Shown here: piece by piece, positions 9,932-18,064 of the stretch
Position numbering within the stretch: the stretch's first letter is position 1
Layout of the letters: the number at the start of each line of letters is the position of its first letter
NCBI RefSeq assembly: GCF_002845745.1
Contig: NZ_PIUM01000007.1
Span: 63,309-127,308, forward strand
Origin: Telmatospirillum siberiense
Lineage (GTDB): Bacteria > Pseudomonadota > Alphaproteobacteria > Rhodospirillales > Magnetospirillaceae
Length of the DNA stretch: 64,000 bases
Direction: 5' to 3'
The notes under the pieces: generated by a model
Told to the model about the DNA's origin: nothing
The model's database searches: none
The model's input: the letters and a program-made list of their open reading frames with translations, nothing else
Program-made: the position numbers and the translations under genes

Positions 9932-12019
9932 GTGAACGACATGGGCCAGAATTCGAATCAACGTTCTTTTTTCCTTGCCCCGATGGCACACGACGTGGGC
10001 CTGACCTCGATGGCCTTGGGCCTGGTGCGCGCCCTCCAGCGCGACGGCATCGACGTCGGCTTCATCAAGCCGATCTCCCAGCCGGAAGCGGCCGAGGGAG
10101 AGGTCGACCTGTCCACCACCTTCGCCAAGAGCCTTTGCCACATCGACACCTGCGAGCCGATCACCTTCGCCCATGCCGAGGAAATGGTCCGGCAGGGCCA
10201 GTTGTCGGCGTTGCTGGAGGACGTGGTCGCGCTGGTCGAAACCGTCCGTGCGCGCAACGACGTGGTGGTCATCGAAGGTCTGATCCCCAATACCGATCTG
10301 CAAATCGCCTCGCTGCTCAATGCCGAAATGGCCCGCAGCCTGTCGGCCAATCTGATTCCGGTGATTTCCGCCGCCCATCGCGACGCCCATGATCTGGCCG
10401 AGCATATCGCCCTGGCCCAGCGTCAGTTCGGTGTCGGCGGGCAGCCCTTCGCCGGCATTCTCATCAACAAGCTGCCCGAAGGCGCCAAGGGCGAGCGGTT
10501 GCGCGAGGATCTGGCCCGCATCGACGGCGGTGTGCCGCTGCTCGCCGCCGTGCCTTTCTCGCCGCGCCTCAACGCGCCCCGTCTGCTCGATCTGGTCAAT
10601 GGTCTCGGCCTCAAGGTGGAACGTTCGGGCAATCTGGCGAGCCGTGTCCATGAAATCGTCGTCGCCGCGCGTTCCGTCGAGAACATGGTCGACCGGCTGC
10701 GTCCCGGCGCCCTGGTGGTGACCCCCGGCGATCGCAGCGACATCGTTCTGGCCACGGCGCTGGCCTCTTTGCGCGGCGTGCCGCTGGCCGGCCTGCTGCT
10801 GACCTGCGGCGAGCAGATGCCGCAATCCATCGCCTCGCTGATTCCGGCCAACTGGCTGAGCGGTTTGCCGATCCTTTCCTCCGAACTCGACACCTATGCC
10901 ACGACGGCCCGGCTGGCCAACCTGTCCAGCCATGTGGGCGGCGATGACGCCGAGCGGATGGAGCAGGTCATCGAGTATATTTCCGAACATGTGACGACGG
11001 CGCCTCTGAAGCAGAAGATCGGCGAACCGCGCGAACTCAAGATGCCGCCGCCGGCCTTCCGCAATCGGCTGGTGCAACTGGCCAAGCAGGCCAATAAGCG
11101 GGTGGTTCTGCCGGAAGGCGACGAGCCGCGTACTCTGCAGGCCGCCGTCATCTGTCATGAAAAGGGCTTGGCCCACTGCGTCCTTCTGGGCGATCCCACC
11201 CGGATCCGCCAGGTGGCCGACGCCCAGGGTTTGACCCTACCGGCCGACATCGAGATTCTCGACCCGGAGAAGATTCGCGAGAACTATGTCGCGCCGATGG
11301 TCGAGATGCGCAAATCCAAGGGTCTGACGCCGCAGCAGGCGTCCGCCCAGCTTGAGGACACCGTGGTCCTGGGTACCGTCATGCTGGCGGTGGGCGAGGT
11401 CGACGGCCTGGTTTCCGGCGCCGTGCATACGACGGCCAGCACCGTCCGCCCGGCCCTGCAACTGATCAAAACGGCGCCGGGGCAGAGCATCGTCTCCTCG
11501 GTGTTCTTCATGCTGATGCCCGATCAGGTGCTGGTCTACGGCGACTGCGCCATCAACCCCAACCCGTCGGCCGAGCAGTTGGCCGACATCGCCATCCAGT
11601 CGGCCGGTTCCGCCAAGGCCTTCGGTGTCGAGCCCCGGGTGGCGATGATCTCCTATTCGACGGGCACCTCGGGCGTCGGCGACGATGTCGAGAAGGTGCG
11701 CGAAGCCACCCGCATCGCCCGCGAGAAGTGCCCCGATCTGCTGATCGACGGTCCGATCCAGTACGATGCGGCGAGCGTCGAGAGCGTCGGCCGCCAGAAG
11801 GCGCCGGACAGCAAGGTGGCGGGCCGGGCGAACGTCTTCGTCTTCCCCGACCTCAACACCGGCAACACCACCTACAAGGCGGTGCAGCGTTCGGCCAACG
11901 TGGTCAGCGTCGGCCCGATGCTGCAGGGCCTGCGCAAGCCGGTGAACGATCTGTCGCGCGGCGCCCTGGTCGACGACATCGTCTACACCATCGCCCTGAC
12001 CGCCATTCAGGCGGTCTGA
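9932..12019 (+). CDS. pta: Phosphate acetyltransferase, long two-domain form
   Basis: A 695-residue enzyme that interconverts acetyl-CoA and acetyl phosphate, feeding AckA. The first half (about residues 1-360) is the BioD-like plus DRTGG regulatory region of long-form Pta, and the second half (about 370-695) is the PTA_PTB catalytic domain, with YSTGTSG and DGPIQYDAA visible. Two starts are possible: GTG at 9932, used here, with GAGAGAG 8 bases upstream, and ATG at 9941, with GGGGGAG 8 bases upstream. The two differ by only three residues. It follows ackA across 120 bases that contain the ackA terminator. The second copy of the conserved intergenic element and a terminator follow it. Confidence 0.96.
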   Translation: MNDMGQNSNQRSFFLAPMAHDVGLTSMALGLVRALQRDGIDVGFIKPISQPEAAEGEVDLSTTFAKSLCHIDTCEPITFAHAEEMVRQGQLSALLEDVVALVETVRARNDVVVIEGLIPNTDLQIASLLNAEMARSLSANLIPVISAAHRDAHDLAEHIALAQRQFGVGGQPFAGILINKLPEGAKGERLREDLARIDGGVPLLAAVPFSPRLNAPRLLDLVNGLGLKVERSGNLASRVHEIVVAARSVENMVDRLRPGALVVTPGDRSDIVLATALASLRGVPLAGLLLTCGEQMPQSIASLIPANWLSGLPILSSELDTYATTARLANLSSHVGGDDAERMEQVIEYISEHVTTAPLKQKIGEPRELKMPPPAFRNRLVQLAKQANKRVVLPEGDEPRTLQAAVICHEKGLAHCVLLGDPTRIRQVADAQGLTLPADIEILDPEKIRENYVAPMVEMRKSKGLTPQQASAQLEDTVVLGTVMLAVGEVDGLVSGAVHTTASTVRPALQLIKTAPGQSIVSSVFFMLMPDQVLVYGDCAINPNPSAEQLADIAIQSAGSAKAFGVEPRVAMISYSTGTSGVGDDVEKVREATRIAREKCPDLLIDGPIQYDAASVESVGRQKAPDSKVAGRANVFVFPDLNTGNTTYKAVQRSANVVSVGPMLQGLRKPVNDLSRGALVDDIVYTIALTAIQAV

Positions 12020-12035
12020 CGCGACGGCGGGGAAA

Positions 12036-12081
12036 CCCGCCCGGCGATTGAGGGCAGAGGTGATCGGGTCAGATCACCGAG
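12036..12081 (+). repeat. Conserved intergenic element with hairpin, copy 2 (after pta)
   Basis: The 20-mer CCCGCCCGGCGATTGAGGGC (12036-12055) is identical to 7701-7720, and is followed by a hairpin with arms GGTGATC (12059-12065) and GATCACC (12072-12078) and the shared ending GATCACCGAG. The loop differs from copy 1 (GGGTCA against GTTT) and the arm is shorter, while the flanks are kept. Both copies sit downstream of genes of the same pathway. Confidence 0.7.
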
Positions 12082-12093
12082 AGTAGGTATTCG

Positions 12094-12129
12094 ACGGCGC
12101 CGCCTTGAAACGCGGCGCCGTTCGCTTTT
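12094..12129 (+). terminator. Terminator after pta
   Basis: Arms ACGGCGCCGC (12094-12103) and GCGGCGCCGT (12112-12121) pair perfectly over 10 bp around an 8-base loop, followed by TCGCTTTT. It ends the fermentation cluster before the MerR promoter. Confidence 0.75.
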
Positions 12130-12152
12130 GTGGCCGGCCTCCGGAAACCCTA

Positions 12153-12183
12153 TTGACTTCGAGTGCGCTCGAACCCCTAGCCT
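12153..12183 (+). promoter_or_regulatory. MerR-type promoter with 19-bp spacer and operator palindrome
   Basis: TTGACT (12153-12158) and TAGCCT (12178-12183) are separated by 19 bases, the over-long spacer typical of promoters twisted open by MerR-family activators. The palindrome TTCGAG-TGCG-CTCGAA (12158-12173) fills the spacer. It lies 30 bases before the merR-like start codon, so the regulator probably controls its own operon. Confidence 0.75.
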
Positions 12184-12212
12184 CGATTGCGTCGTGACGA
12201 AAGAAGGCTGTC

Positions 12213-12620
12213 ATGAAGATCGGTGAACTGGCGAAGCGTTCGGGACTGTCGGCTCATACCATCCGTTATTATGAACGGATCGGGCTGCTGCCTTATGCCG
12301 ACCGGGACCGCTCCCGCCAACGCGATTACGATGCCTCCATCCTGGTCTGGATCGAATTTCTCGGACGCCTGAAGACGACCGGGATGCCGATCAGGGAAAT
12401 GCTCCGCTATGCCGCCTTGCGGGCGCGGGGCAAAGGCACGGAGGCGGAGCGCCGGGAGCTCCTGGAACGGCATCGCGAACACGTCCGCCACCATCTTGCC
12501 GAACTGCAGGCCAGCCTTCTCGTCCTTGACACCAAAATCGCCGGCTATGCCGGCACGGAACAGAGGATGATGGACAATGACGCAACAGCCCACCAACGAA
12601 AGCCGCCTGGAACGCGGTAA
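12213..12620 (+). CDS. MerR-family transcriptional regulator
   Basis: A 135-residue regulator. The N-terminal winged helix is typical: MKIGELAKRSGLSAHTIRYYERIGLLP (residues 1-27, the diagnostic IRYYE included), followed by a long coiled-coil dimerisation helix. There are no cysteines in the effector region, which argues against a metal sensor of the MerR/CueR kind and for the group that senses aldehydes, peroxides or organic compounds. The gene follows its own candidate promoter and overlaps the next gene by 44 bases, so the two are translated together and probably respond to the same signal. The effector is unknown. Confidence 0.9.
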   Translation: MKIGELAKRSGLSAHTIRYYERIGLLPYADRDRSRQRDYDASILVWIEFLGRLKTTGMPIREMLRYAALRARGKGTEAERRELLERHREHVRHHLAELQASLLVLDTKIAGYAGTEQRMMDNDATAHQRKPPGTR

Positions 12621-12966
12621 GCGCGCGCTCGCCGAAATAGACGGAGAGGCCGGACACAACGTCGTCGCCGCGCTGGCCGATATCGCTCCCGATTTCGCGA
12701 CCTACCTGTTCGAATTTCCCTTCGGCGATATCTACTGTCGGCCGGGCCTCGATCTGCGGAGTCGCGAGATCTCCACCATCGCCGCGTTGACGGCGATGGG
12801 AAACGCCAGTCCCCAGTTGAAGGTCCATATCGAGGCGGGCCTGAACGTCGGCCTGACCCGCGAGGAAATCACCGAGATCATCATGCAGATGGCCGTCTAT
12901 GCCGGTTTTCCGGCCGCGCTCAATGGCCTCTTCGCCGCCAAGGAGGTCTTCGCCCGCCGTGGATAA
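12577..12966 (+). CDS. Carboxymuconolactone decarboxylase-family protein
   Basis: A 129-residue all-helical protein of the CMD/AhpD superfamily. The segments LRSREISTIAALTAMGN and HIEAGLNVGLTREEITEIIMQM are typical of gamma-carboxymuconolactone decarboxylase-like proteins. It has no CxxC pair, so an AhpD-like peroxidase activity is unlikely; many such proteins beside MerR regulators have no known substrate. The ATG at 12577 lies inside the end of the merR gene. The insertions at 12999-15232 fall between this stop and a terminator at 15238 that probably once ended this operon. Confidence 0.85.
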   Translation: MTQQPTNESRLERGKRALAEIDGEAGHNVVAALADIAPDFATYLFEFPFGDIYCRPGLDLRSREISTIAALTAMGNASPQLKVHIEAGLNVGLTREEITEIIMQMAVYAGFPAALNGLFAAKEVFARRG

Positions 12967-12998
12967 AAGCGTGGCACCGGCAAGGATGCCCATATGCG

Positions 12999-13207
12999 CT
13001 AGGGCGTGTCGTCATTTACCGCTCTTCCGGTATTTTGGTTTGGCGATTCAATCAAAAGACGTCATGCCCGGCCTTGAGCCGGGCATCCACGCCCCCGAAC
13101 AAGTCTCCGCCGTTCGCTCCCACCACGTGGATGGCCGTGTCGAGCACGGCCATGACGGTTTTTGGGGCCATCAGCACGATATCCCGGCAACTGAGGACAC
13201 GCCCTAG
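12999..13207. mobile_element. Miniature inverted-repeat element with paired palindromes, copy A
   Basis: A 209-base non-coding element from CTAG (12999-13002) to CTAG (13204-13207). The ends are inverted repeats: CTAGGGCGTGTCGTCA on the left and, read from the right, CTAGGGCGTGTCCTCA, with similarity continuing for about 22 bases. Inside are two palindromes in opposite orientation: 13060-13091 (stem ATGCCCGGC/GCCGGGCAT, flanks CGTC and CCACG) and 13126-13157 (stem ATGGCCGTG/CACGGCCAT, flanks CGTGG and GACG). It carries no gene. A close relative lies at 29417-29618. CTAG is probably the duplicated target. Confidence 0.8.
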
Positions 13208-13230
13208 GGCGTGTCCTCAGTTGGGACTGC

Positions 13231-13342
13231 CGTCATTCCCGCGAAGGCGGGAATCCAGGCTCAGAGCCGCGTCCGCGGCGGGATGACTCTGTTTCCGTGC
13301 TTACGCACGTAAGAGTCTGGATTCCCGCCTGTGCGGGAATGA
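13231..13342. repeat. Inverted pair of palindromic repeats inside element B
   Basis: The left unit at 13231-13258 has stem ATTCCCGC/GCGGGAAT with loop GAAG and flanks CGTC and CCAG. The right unit at 13317-13342 has the same stem with loop CTGT and flank CTGG, and is cut by the intron after GA. The two units face each other across 58 bases. The flanks GTC and CCA are the same as in copies A and C although the stem bases differ. Confidence 0.75.
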
Positions 13343-15177
13343 GTGCGTCCGTGAGGACGCTTTGTCTGCACGGTGTAAGTCCGTGTCGGAGTCGGTCGCG
13401 GCTTCGTAATCGAAAGTAACTGCGTCGCCGCGAGGCGGGGTGGGGAGCAACTGGAGGTGAATCGGCAGTCCGTAGGATAACGAACCTGTTTCGGCGTGAT
13501 GCTGTGGCGAGCCTGCTCATTCATGGCGAAGCCTGGAAAGAATTGTTGGCGCTGATGCGACTGATAAAGCGACCAGCGGACAGATTGCGTGGTTGAGGTC
13601 GGAATGCCGGGAAGGCAAAGCGGAGTAAGCGGAGAGACCTGTCGGTCTGGGTGAGACCGGCAGGAGTCGGAACCCTCATAGTACTGGTGCCGCATCTGCG
13701 GTGAGAGGGGCGGGTAGCAAAGCCGCCCGTAGGGAAGGGGGGCAGGAAGTTGGATGCGAGAAGCCCGGAATGCAGCAAGACGTAGACTCGGAAGTGCCCG
13801 CGAGGGCTAAACAAGAGACAGAACCCCGCGACCCGAAATGGTGGTGGGCGGAAGCTTCGATCTGGACGGATCGCATGGTGTCGGCGCTGGTCAACGGCGT
13901 CAACGGAGGCAAATGGTTCAGCCTGATAGACAAGGTCATCCGGCCGACAACCTTGGATGCCGCGTGGCGGAAAGTTGCGCGGAACAAGGGTGCGGCTGGC
14001 GTGGATGGCCAAGGCATCGAACGATTCGCGGACCAAGCGGATCGATATCTGCTGGAACTTCACATCGCTTTGAAGGACGGTAGCTATCGGCCGAGCCCGG
14101 TCAAACGGGTGGAAATCCCCAAGGCTGACGGGCACACCCGTCCGCTCGGGATCCCAACGGTCAAGGATCGGATCGTACAGACGGCTCTCAAAATGGTCAT
14201 GGAGCCTATCTTTGAAGTGAACTTCCGCTCCGGCAGCTACGGCTTCCGTCCGGGACGAAGCTGCAAGGATGCGTTGCGGAAAGTCGACCAACTTTTGAGG
14301 GAAGGCTTCCACTACGTGGTGGACGCGGACCTCAAGAGCTACTTCGACACCATTCCGCACGAACAACTCATGGCCCAGGTGGAGATCCTGATCAGCGACG
14401 GGGTCGTCCTGGCGTTGCTCAAGAGCTTTCTTCAACAGGACATCATGAAGGGCATGACGAGTTGGACGCCGACGACGGGAACCCCGCAAGGGGCCGTGAT
14501 CTCGCCGCTGCTCTCCAACATCTACCTGCACCCGCTGGACCTCCTGATGGAGCAAAGCGGTCGCAAGATGGTGCGATATGCCGACGACTTCGTGATCCTC
14601 TGTCGGACGCAAGACGAGGCCATGGCCGCCCTTCGCCAAGTCGAGGCGTGGGTCACGGCTAACGGCCTGACGCTCCACCCGGACAAGACTCGGGTCGGCG
14701 ATAGCCGGCAACCGGGACAAGGATTTGACTTCCTTGGCTATCGGTTCGAAGCGGGTCAGCGACTTGTGCGCAAGAAGAGCCTGAAGGCGATCAAGGACAA
14801 ATTGAGGAGCCGGACGATCCGTAGCAGGGGTGACAGCCTGGAACGGATCATTGCCGACCTCAATCCGATGCTGAGAGGGTGGTTCGGCTACTTTAAACAC
14901 GCCACACCCGGAGTATTCGGCTTCATCGACGGCTTCGTCCGGCGACGGCTGCGCGCGATCCTGCGAAAGCACGATAAGCGGCCCGGCATCGGACGCTGCA
15001 AAGCCGACCATCAGCGCTGGCCCAACGCCTTCTTCGCGGGGAAAGGTCTCTTCACCCTCAATACAGCCTTTGCTCAAGCGAGACACTCCCGATGAGGAAA
15101 CCAACGACTGGAGAGCCGTGTGCGGGAGAACCGCACGCACGGTTCGGAGGGAGGGGAGGAAACTTCCCTACCCCTAC
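13343..15177 (+). mobile_element. Group II intron (bacterial class C-like), ribozyme plus maturase gene
   Basis: The 5' end is GTGCG (13343-13347), matching the GUGYG consensus. Domain V is at 15113-15145: an 8-bp lower stem opened by GAGCCGTG, with the catalytic AGC triad at 15114-15116, a CG bulge, and a 5-bp upper stem TGCGG/CCGCA with a GNRA-like loop. Domain VI follows, with a candidate branch-point A at 15170, 8 bases from the 3' end at 15177 (CCCCTAC). Joining the flanking bases gives ...GGGAATGA+CG..., which restores the palindromic repeat exactly, fixing both boundaries. Insertion just after a hairpin and a maturase without an endonuclease domain are traits of class C introns. The intron looks complete and possibly active. 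Confidence 0.88.
13701..15095 (+). CDS. ltrA: Group II intron reverse transcriptase/maturase
   Basis: A 464-residue intron-encoded protein that helps the RNA fold and splice and copies it into DNA. Reverse transcriptase blocks are present: GAAGVDGQGIERF, GIPTVKDRIVQTAL, the palm motif GTPQGAVISPLLSN, and the catalytic YADD at residues 293-296, followed by the thumb and the maturase X region (FLGYRFE, RGWFGYFKH). No HNH endonuclease domain follows, as in class C proteins. GTG at 13701 gives the longest frame, but an ATG near 13770 is an equally good start. The gene sits in domain IV, between the ribozyme 5' part and domain V. No frameshift is visible and YADD is intact, so the protein should be active. 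Confidence 0.93.
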   Translation: MRGAGSKAARREGGQEVGCEKPGMQQDVDSEVPARAKQETEPRDPKWWWAEASIWTDRMVSALVNGVNGGKWFSLIDKVIRPTTLDAAWRKVARNKGAAGVDGQGIERFADQADRYLLELHIALKDGSYRPSPVKRVEIPKADGHTRPLGIPTVKDRIVQTALKMVMEPIFEVNFRSGSYGFRPGRSCKDALRKVDQLLREGFHYVVDADLKSYFDTIPHEQLMAQVEILISDGVVLALLKSFLQQDIMKGMTSWTPTTGTPQGAVISPLLSNIYLHPLDLLMEQSGRKMVRYADDFVILCRTQDEAMAALRQVEAWVTANGLTLHPDKTRVGDSRQPGQGFDFLGYRFEAGQRLVRKKSLKAIKDKLRSRTIRSRGDSLERIIADLNPMLRGWFGYFKHATPGVFGFIDGFVRRRLRAILRKHDKRPGIGRCKADHQRWPNAFFAGKGLFTLNTAFAQARHSR

Positions 15178-15237
15178 CGTTGTTTTTACAAGAAAATTTC
15201 TCATGCAAGACGCAATTGAGGACACGCCCTAGCTTAA

Positions 15238-15272
15238 CCCTCGCCCGCAAGGGGCGAGGGGGTATTTTTCTT
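15238..15272 (+). terminator. Terminator, probably of the merR-CMD operon
   Basis: Arms CCCTCGCCC (15238-15246) and GGGCGAGGG (15252-15260) form a 9-bp stem, followed by GGTATTTTTCTT on the + strand only. It begins 6 bases after the right CTAG of element B. If the insertions are removed it lies about 40 bases after the CMD gene, so the elements have landed between that gene and its terminator. Confidence 0.75.
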
Positions 15273-15374
15273 ATGCCAGCGCTTATGGGCAAGGATGCCG
15301 GTGCCACCGGGGGATTGTCCGTTGCTGGCTCGTGAACGACGCGCTTTTCCGCTCTCATCAAAGAGACCCAAAGG

Positions 15375-17072
15375 TCATCCGGCTCTGACGCCATCCAGGA
15401 ACCGGGTGACCTCAAGGCGCATGGTCTCCGAGTTTTGGGCAAGTTCGCCCGCGGCGTTCAGCACTTGCTGGGAACCCGCCACCGCATTGTTGGTGGCCTC
15501 TGAAATTCCCACGACGTTTTGCGAGACGTCCTGGGTGCCCTGAGCCGCCTGCTGGACATTCCGGGCGATTTCCTGCGTGGCCGCGCCTTGCTGCTCGACG
15601 GCGGAGGCAATTCCCGATGAAATTTGGCGGACTTGCTCGATGATCGATCCGATGGTGCGGATGGCTTCCACCGTGCGTTTCGTTTCCTCCTGGACCGCGG
15701 TGATCTGACCGGAGATTTCCTCGGTGGCCTTGCCGGTCTGGTTGGCCAGGTTCTTCACCTCGCCGGCGACGACGGCGAAGCCCTTGCCGGCGTCGCCGGC
15801 GCGCGCCGCCTCGATGGTGGCGTTGAGCGCCAGAAGGTTGGTCTGGCTGGCGATGTCGTTGATCAATTGGACCACCTCGCCGATCTTGTCGGCGGCCTTG
15901 GCCAGGCCTTCCACCCGGATGTTGGTGGAGGAGGTCTCCTCGGACGCCGTGGCGGAAATTCTCGCGGCCTCGGCCACCTGACGGTTGATTTCGGAGATGG
16001 AGGAAGAAAGTTCTTCGGTGGCGGAGGCGACGGTCTGAACATTCGCCGAGGCCTGCTGGGCGCCGGCCGCGACCGTCGTCGCCTGTCCCGAGGCCTGCTG
16101 GGCCCCCGCCGCCAGGCTCTGGGCGGTTGCCTGCATCTCGGTCGCCTGCGTCGAAACGCCCTTGACCAGCCCCATCACCGAACTTTCGAACGAATCCGCC
16201 ATGGCGAGCATGGCGCGTTTGCGTTCGGCCTCGGCCCTCGCCGCGGCTTCCCCCTGTTCGCGCTCCATTTCCTTGATGCGCAGGGCGTTCTCCTTGAACA
16301 CCTGCACGGTCCGGGCCATCTGGCCGACCTCGTCTTTCCTGGCGGTGCCCTCGATGTTCGTGTCGAGGCGGCCTCCGGCCAGGTTTTCCATCTCCTTGCC
16401 GAGTATGGCCAGTGGTTTGGTGATGCCGCTGCGGACAATCCACAGCATGAGGGCGATCCCCAGGAACAAGCCGGCCACATTGCCCGCGAGCAGCAGGGTG
16501 GAGGTGTCCCGGGCGGTATTGGACGCGTCCGAGGCCCGCCGGTCGGCACCGGCAATAAGGGTGTTGGTCAGTTTGGTGAGGCTGCCCTGCGCCTCCGAGA
16601 GCTTCGGTTCACACTCGGTTTTCATGCGAAGCCCGACCTGCGCGATGTCTTCGGCGGTTGTGGCCTCGGCGGCCGCCTTCACAACCGGTCTGCAGGCTTC
16701 GATGCCGGCGCGGGATGGGGCATAGGCCCGCTCGACCTCCTCTCGGTAATTCGGAAGGAGGTCGAACACTTCCTTCTCCCTGGCCCAAAGCTCCTTTTCC
16801 GTCGCCTCGACCCGCGCCTTGGCCTTGGCGTTGCCCTCGGTGGTCGTTTCCATCACCAGGGAGTAGATGTCGCGCATATAGGCCGTCACGAAGCGGGCCG
16901 CACGCGCGTTGGTCAGCTTCACCGCCTCCTCATGGGCGATGATGTCGGAGAAGGTCTCCTGGACATGGATGATTTGCCGGCCGCCATAAATACTACCAAT
17001 GATAGAAATGACGGCAATGACCGCAATGGCGATCATGATCTTAATATTAATCTGAAGGTCACCAAGCGTCAT
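15375..17072 (-). CDS. Methyl-accepting chemotaxis protein
   Basis: A 565-residue chemoreceptor. It begins [22 protein letters not shown], so helix 1 lies near the very N-terminus; a periplasmic helical bundle (about residues 32-190) follows, then helix 2 at about 191-211, HAMP, and a signalling coiled coil with the conserved tip [19 protein letters not shown]. Its cytoplasmic half is close to that of the receptor at 3266-4951, suggesting duplication, while the sensing halves differ. Cys residues in the periplasmic part (for example in EACRPV and TECEPK) are unusual and might form a disulfide. It is transcribed away from the LuxR-type gene. The ligand is unknown. Confidence 0.9.
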   Translation of the reverse strand: MTLGDLQINIKIMIAIAVIAVISIIGSIYGGRQIIHVQETFSDIIAHEEAVKLTNARAARFVTAYMRDIYSLVMETTTEGNAKAKARVEATEKELWAREKEVFDLLPNYREEVERAYAPSRAGIEACRPVVKAAAEATTAEDIAQVGLRMKTECEPKLSEAQGSLTKLTNTLIAGADRRASDASNTARDTSTLLLAGNVAGLFLGIALMLWIVRSGITKPLAILGKEMENLAGGRLDTNIEGTARKDEVGQMARTVQVFKENALRIKEMEREQGEAAARAEAERKRAMLAMADSFESSVMGLVKGVSTQATEMQATAQSLAAGAQQASGQATTVAAGAQQASANVQTVASATEELSSSISEINRQVAEAARISATASEETSSTNIRVEGLAKAADKIGEVVQLINDIASQTNLLALNATIEAARAGDAGKGFAVVAGEVKNLANQTGKATEEISGQITAVQEETKRTVEAIRTIGSIIEQVRQISSGIASAVEQQGAATQEIARNVQQAAQGTQDVSQNVVGISEATNNAVAGSQQVLNAAGELAQNSETMRLEVTRFLDGVRAG

Positions 17073-17242
17073 GAGCGGATGTCCAGAAATTAATTTTAAT
17101 TAAAGGCGATTTTTCTGAATGAAGGAAAATCGCTACTCCATCTGGTATGACATTTTCGATCAAAAAAGGACAACCCCAAGAATCCTTGGAGGTAAGTTGA
17201 TTTATGAAAAAAATTGATCTAATTTTTTGATGAGATAGTGAA

Positions 17243-18019
17243 ATGATGACGACGAGGAAACGTCGCATGATAGATGGGCAGCAGCAGATTCTGCTTGATC
17301 TTATCGAGGTGATATCCGCATCAAAAAATTGTGACGGCGCTATTAATGCAATTAATCTGCACATTGAAAAATATTATTCAGTGAAGGCGCTTTCCATCGT
17401 CATCGCGCCATTTGATCGGCCGAGACGGCGTATTTTCAGCAGTACGGATCCCGCCTTGGGGCGGTTGTGGTTGGAAGTGGCGGACGAAAATCCGAATGGA
17501 ACCGTGGCCTTTGAAATAATGAAAAAAAGGCATTTCTCATTATTTCCCTGGGGGAGCGGTATTGGTCTTCTTTATATTAAAGATGAAAGATTACTTGAGT
17601 TTTTTGAAGAAATAGATGCGTCCGGTTTTAAATCGAATTTCTTCATTCCATTCTGGGGTGGCTCTCCAGATGATCATGCCATCGTTTCCTTATACTCCTC
17701 CCTTTCGGCAAGGGAGTTGTCTGGGTTGGCCTGGGAGCACGGCGCCGATCTCATCAGCATTGCCACGGCGCTCGCCATGCGTGTTTCGGCCGGTCTGGAA
17801 GCCGAGCGGCGGCAGGAGGCGCCCATTCTGACAAACCGGGAAATCGAGAGCCTTCATTGGCTGGCGTCGGGGTTGCGCCTCGACATCATAGCCTGTCGTT
17901 TAGGCATTTCCGAATGGACCGTCAGTTTTCATTTGAAGAATGCGCGGGACAAGCTGGGGGCCCGCACGAATGAGCAGGCGCTGGTGAAAGCCCTGACGTT
18001 CGGCCTGATTCATCCCTGA
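17243..18019 (+). CDS. LuxR-family transcriptional regulator without a nearby LuxI
   Basis: A 258-residue protein with a C-terminal LuxR-type HTH (about residues 190-255: LTNREIESLHWLASGLRLDIIACRLGISEWTVSFHLKNARDKLGA) and an N-terminal region of the size of an autoinducer-binding domain. I cannot see all the conserved Trp, Tyr and Asp residues of acyl-homoserine lactone receptors; WGSGIGLLY and WGGSPDDHAI are weakly similar. There is no luxI homologue in the window, so it would be an orphan or a sensor of another small molecule. The 5' half has AT-rich codons unlike the rest, a sign of less optimised or acquired DNA. The start codon is ATG-ATG, with only a weak ribosome-binding site. Confidence 0.78.
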   Translation: MMTTRKRRMIDGQQQILLDLIEVISASKNCDGAINAINLHIEKYYSVKALSIVIAPFDRPRRRIFSSTDPALGRLWLEVADENPNGTVAFEIMKKRHFSLFPWGSGIGLLYIKDERLLEFFEEIDASGFKSNFFIPFWGGSPDDHAIVSLYSSLSARELSGLAWEHGADLISIATALAMRVSAGLEAERRQEAPILTNREIESLHWLASGLRLDIIACRLGISEWTVSFHLKNARDKLGARTNEQALVKALTFGLIHP

Positions 18020-18064
18020 CGAAGGGACGGAGGCAATGCCCCATCCCCTCATCGAGACGTGATG

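Larger units (their letters stand above)
13204..15232. mobile_element. CTAG-bounded element B, interrupted by a group II intron
   Basis: It starts at the CTAG that ends copy A and finishes at CTAG 15229-15232. The left end CTAGGGCGTGTCCTCA and the right end, read inversely, CTAGGGCGTGTCCTCA, are the same terminal repeat as in copies A and C. Its internal palindromes are 13231-13258 and the split 13317-13342 plus 15178-15179. Without the 1835-base intron the element would be about 194 bases, the size of its relatives. It is therefore a divergent member of the same family in tandem with copy A. Confidence 0.72.

Noticed and set aside
13261-13695. Small frames on both strands within the intron 5' part
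   Set aside because: They lie in the ribozyme structural region and in palindromic repeats; no protein family is recognised.
17073-17242. lux box or operator between the chemoreceptor and LuxR-type gene
   Set aside because: Only a short CCAAG-AATC-CTTGG palindrome was seen; too small and without support.
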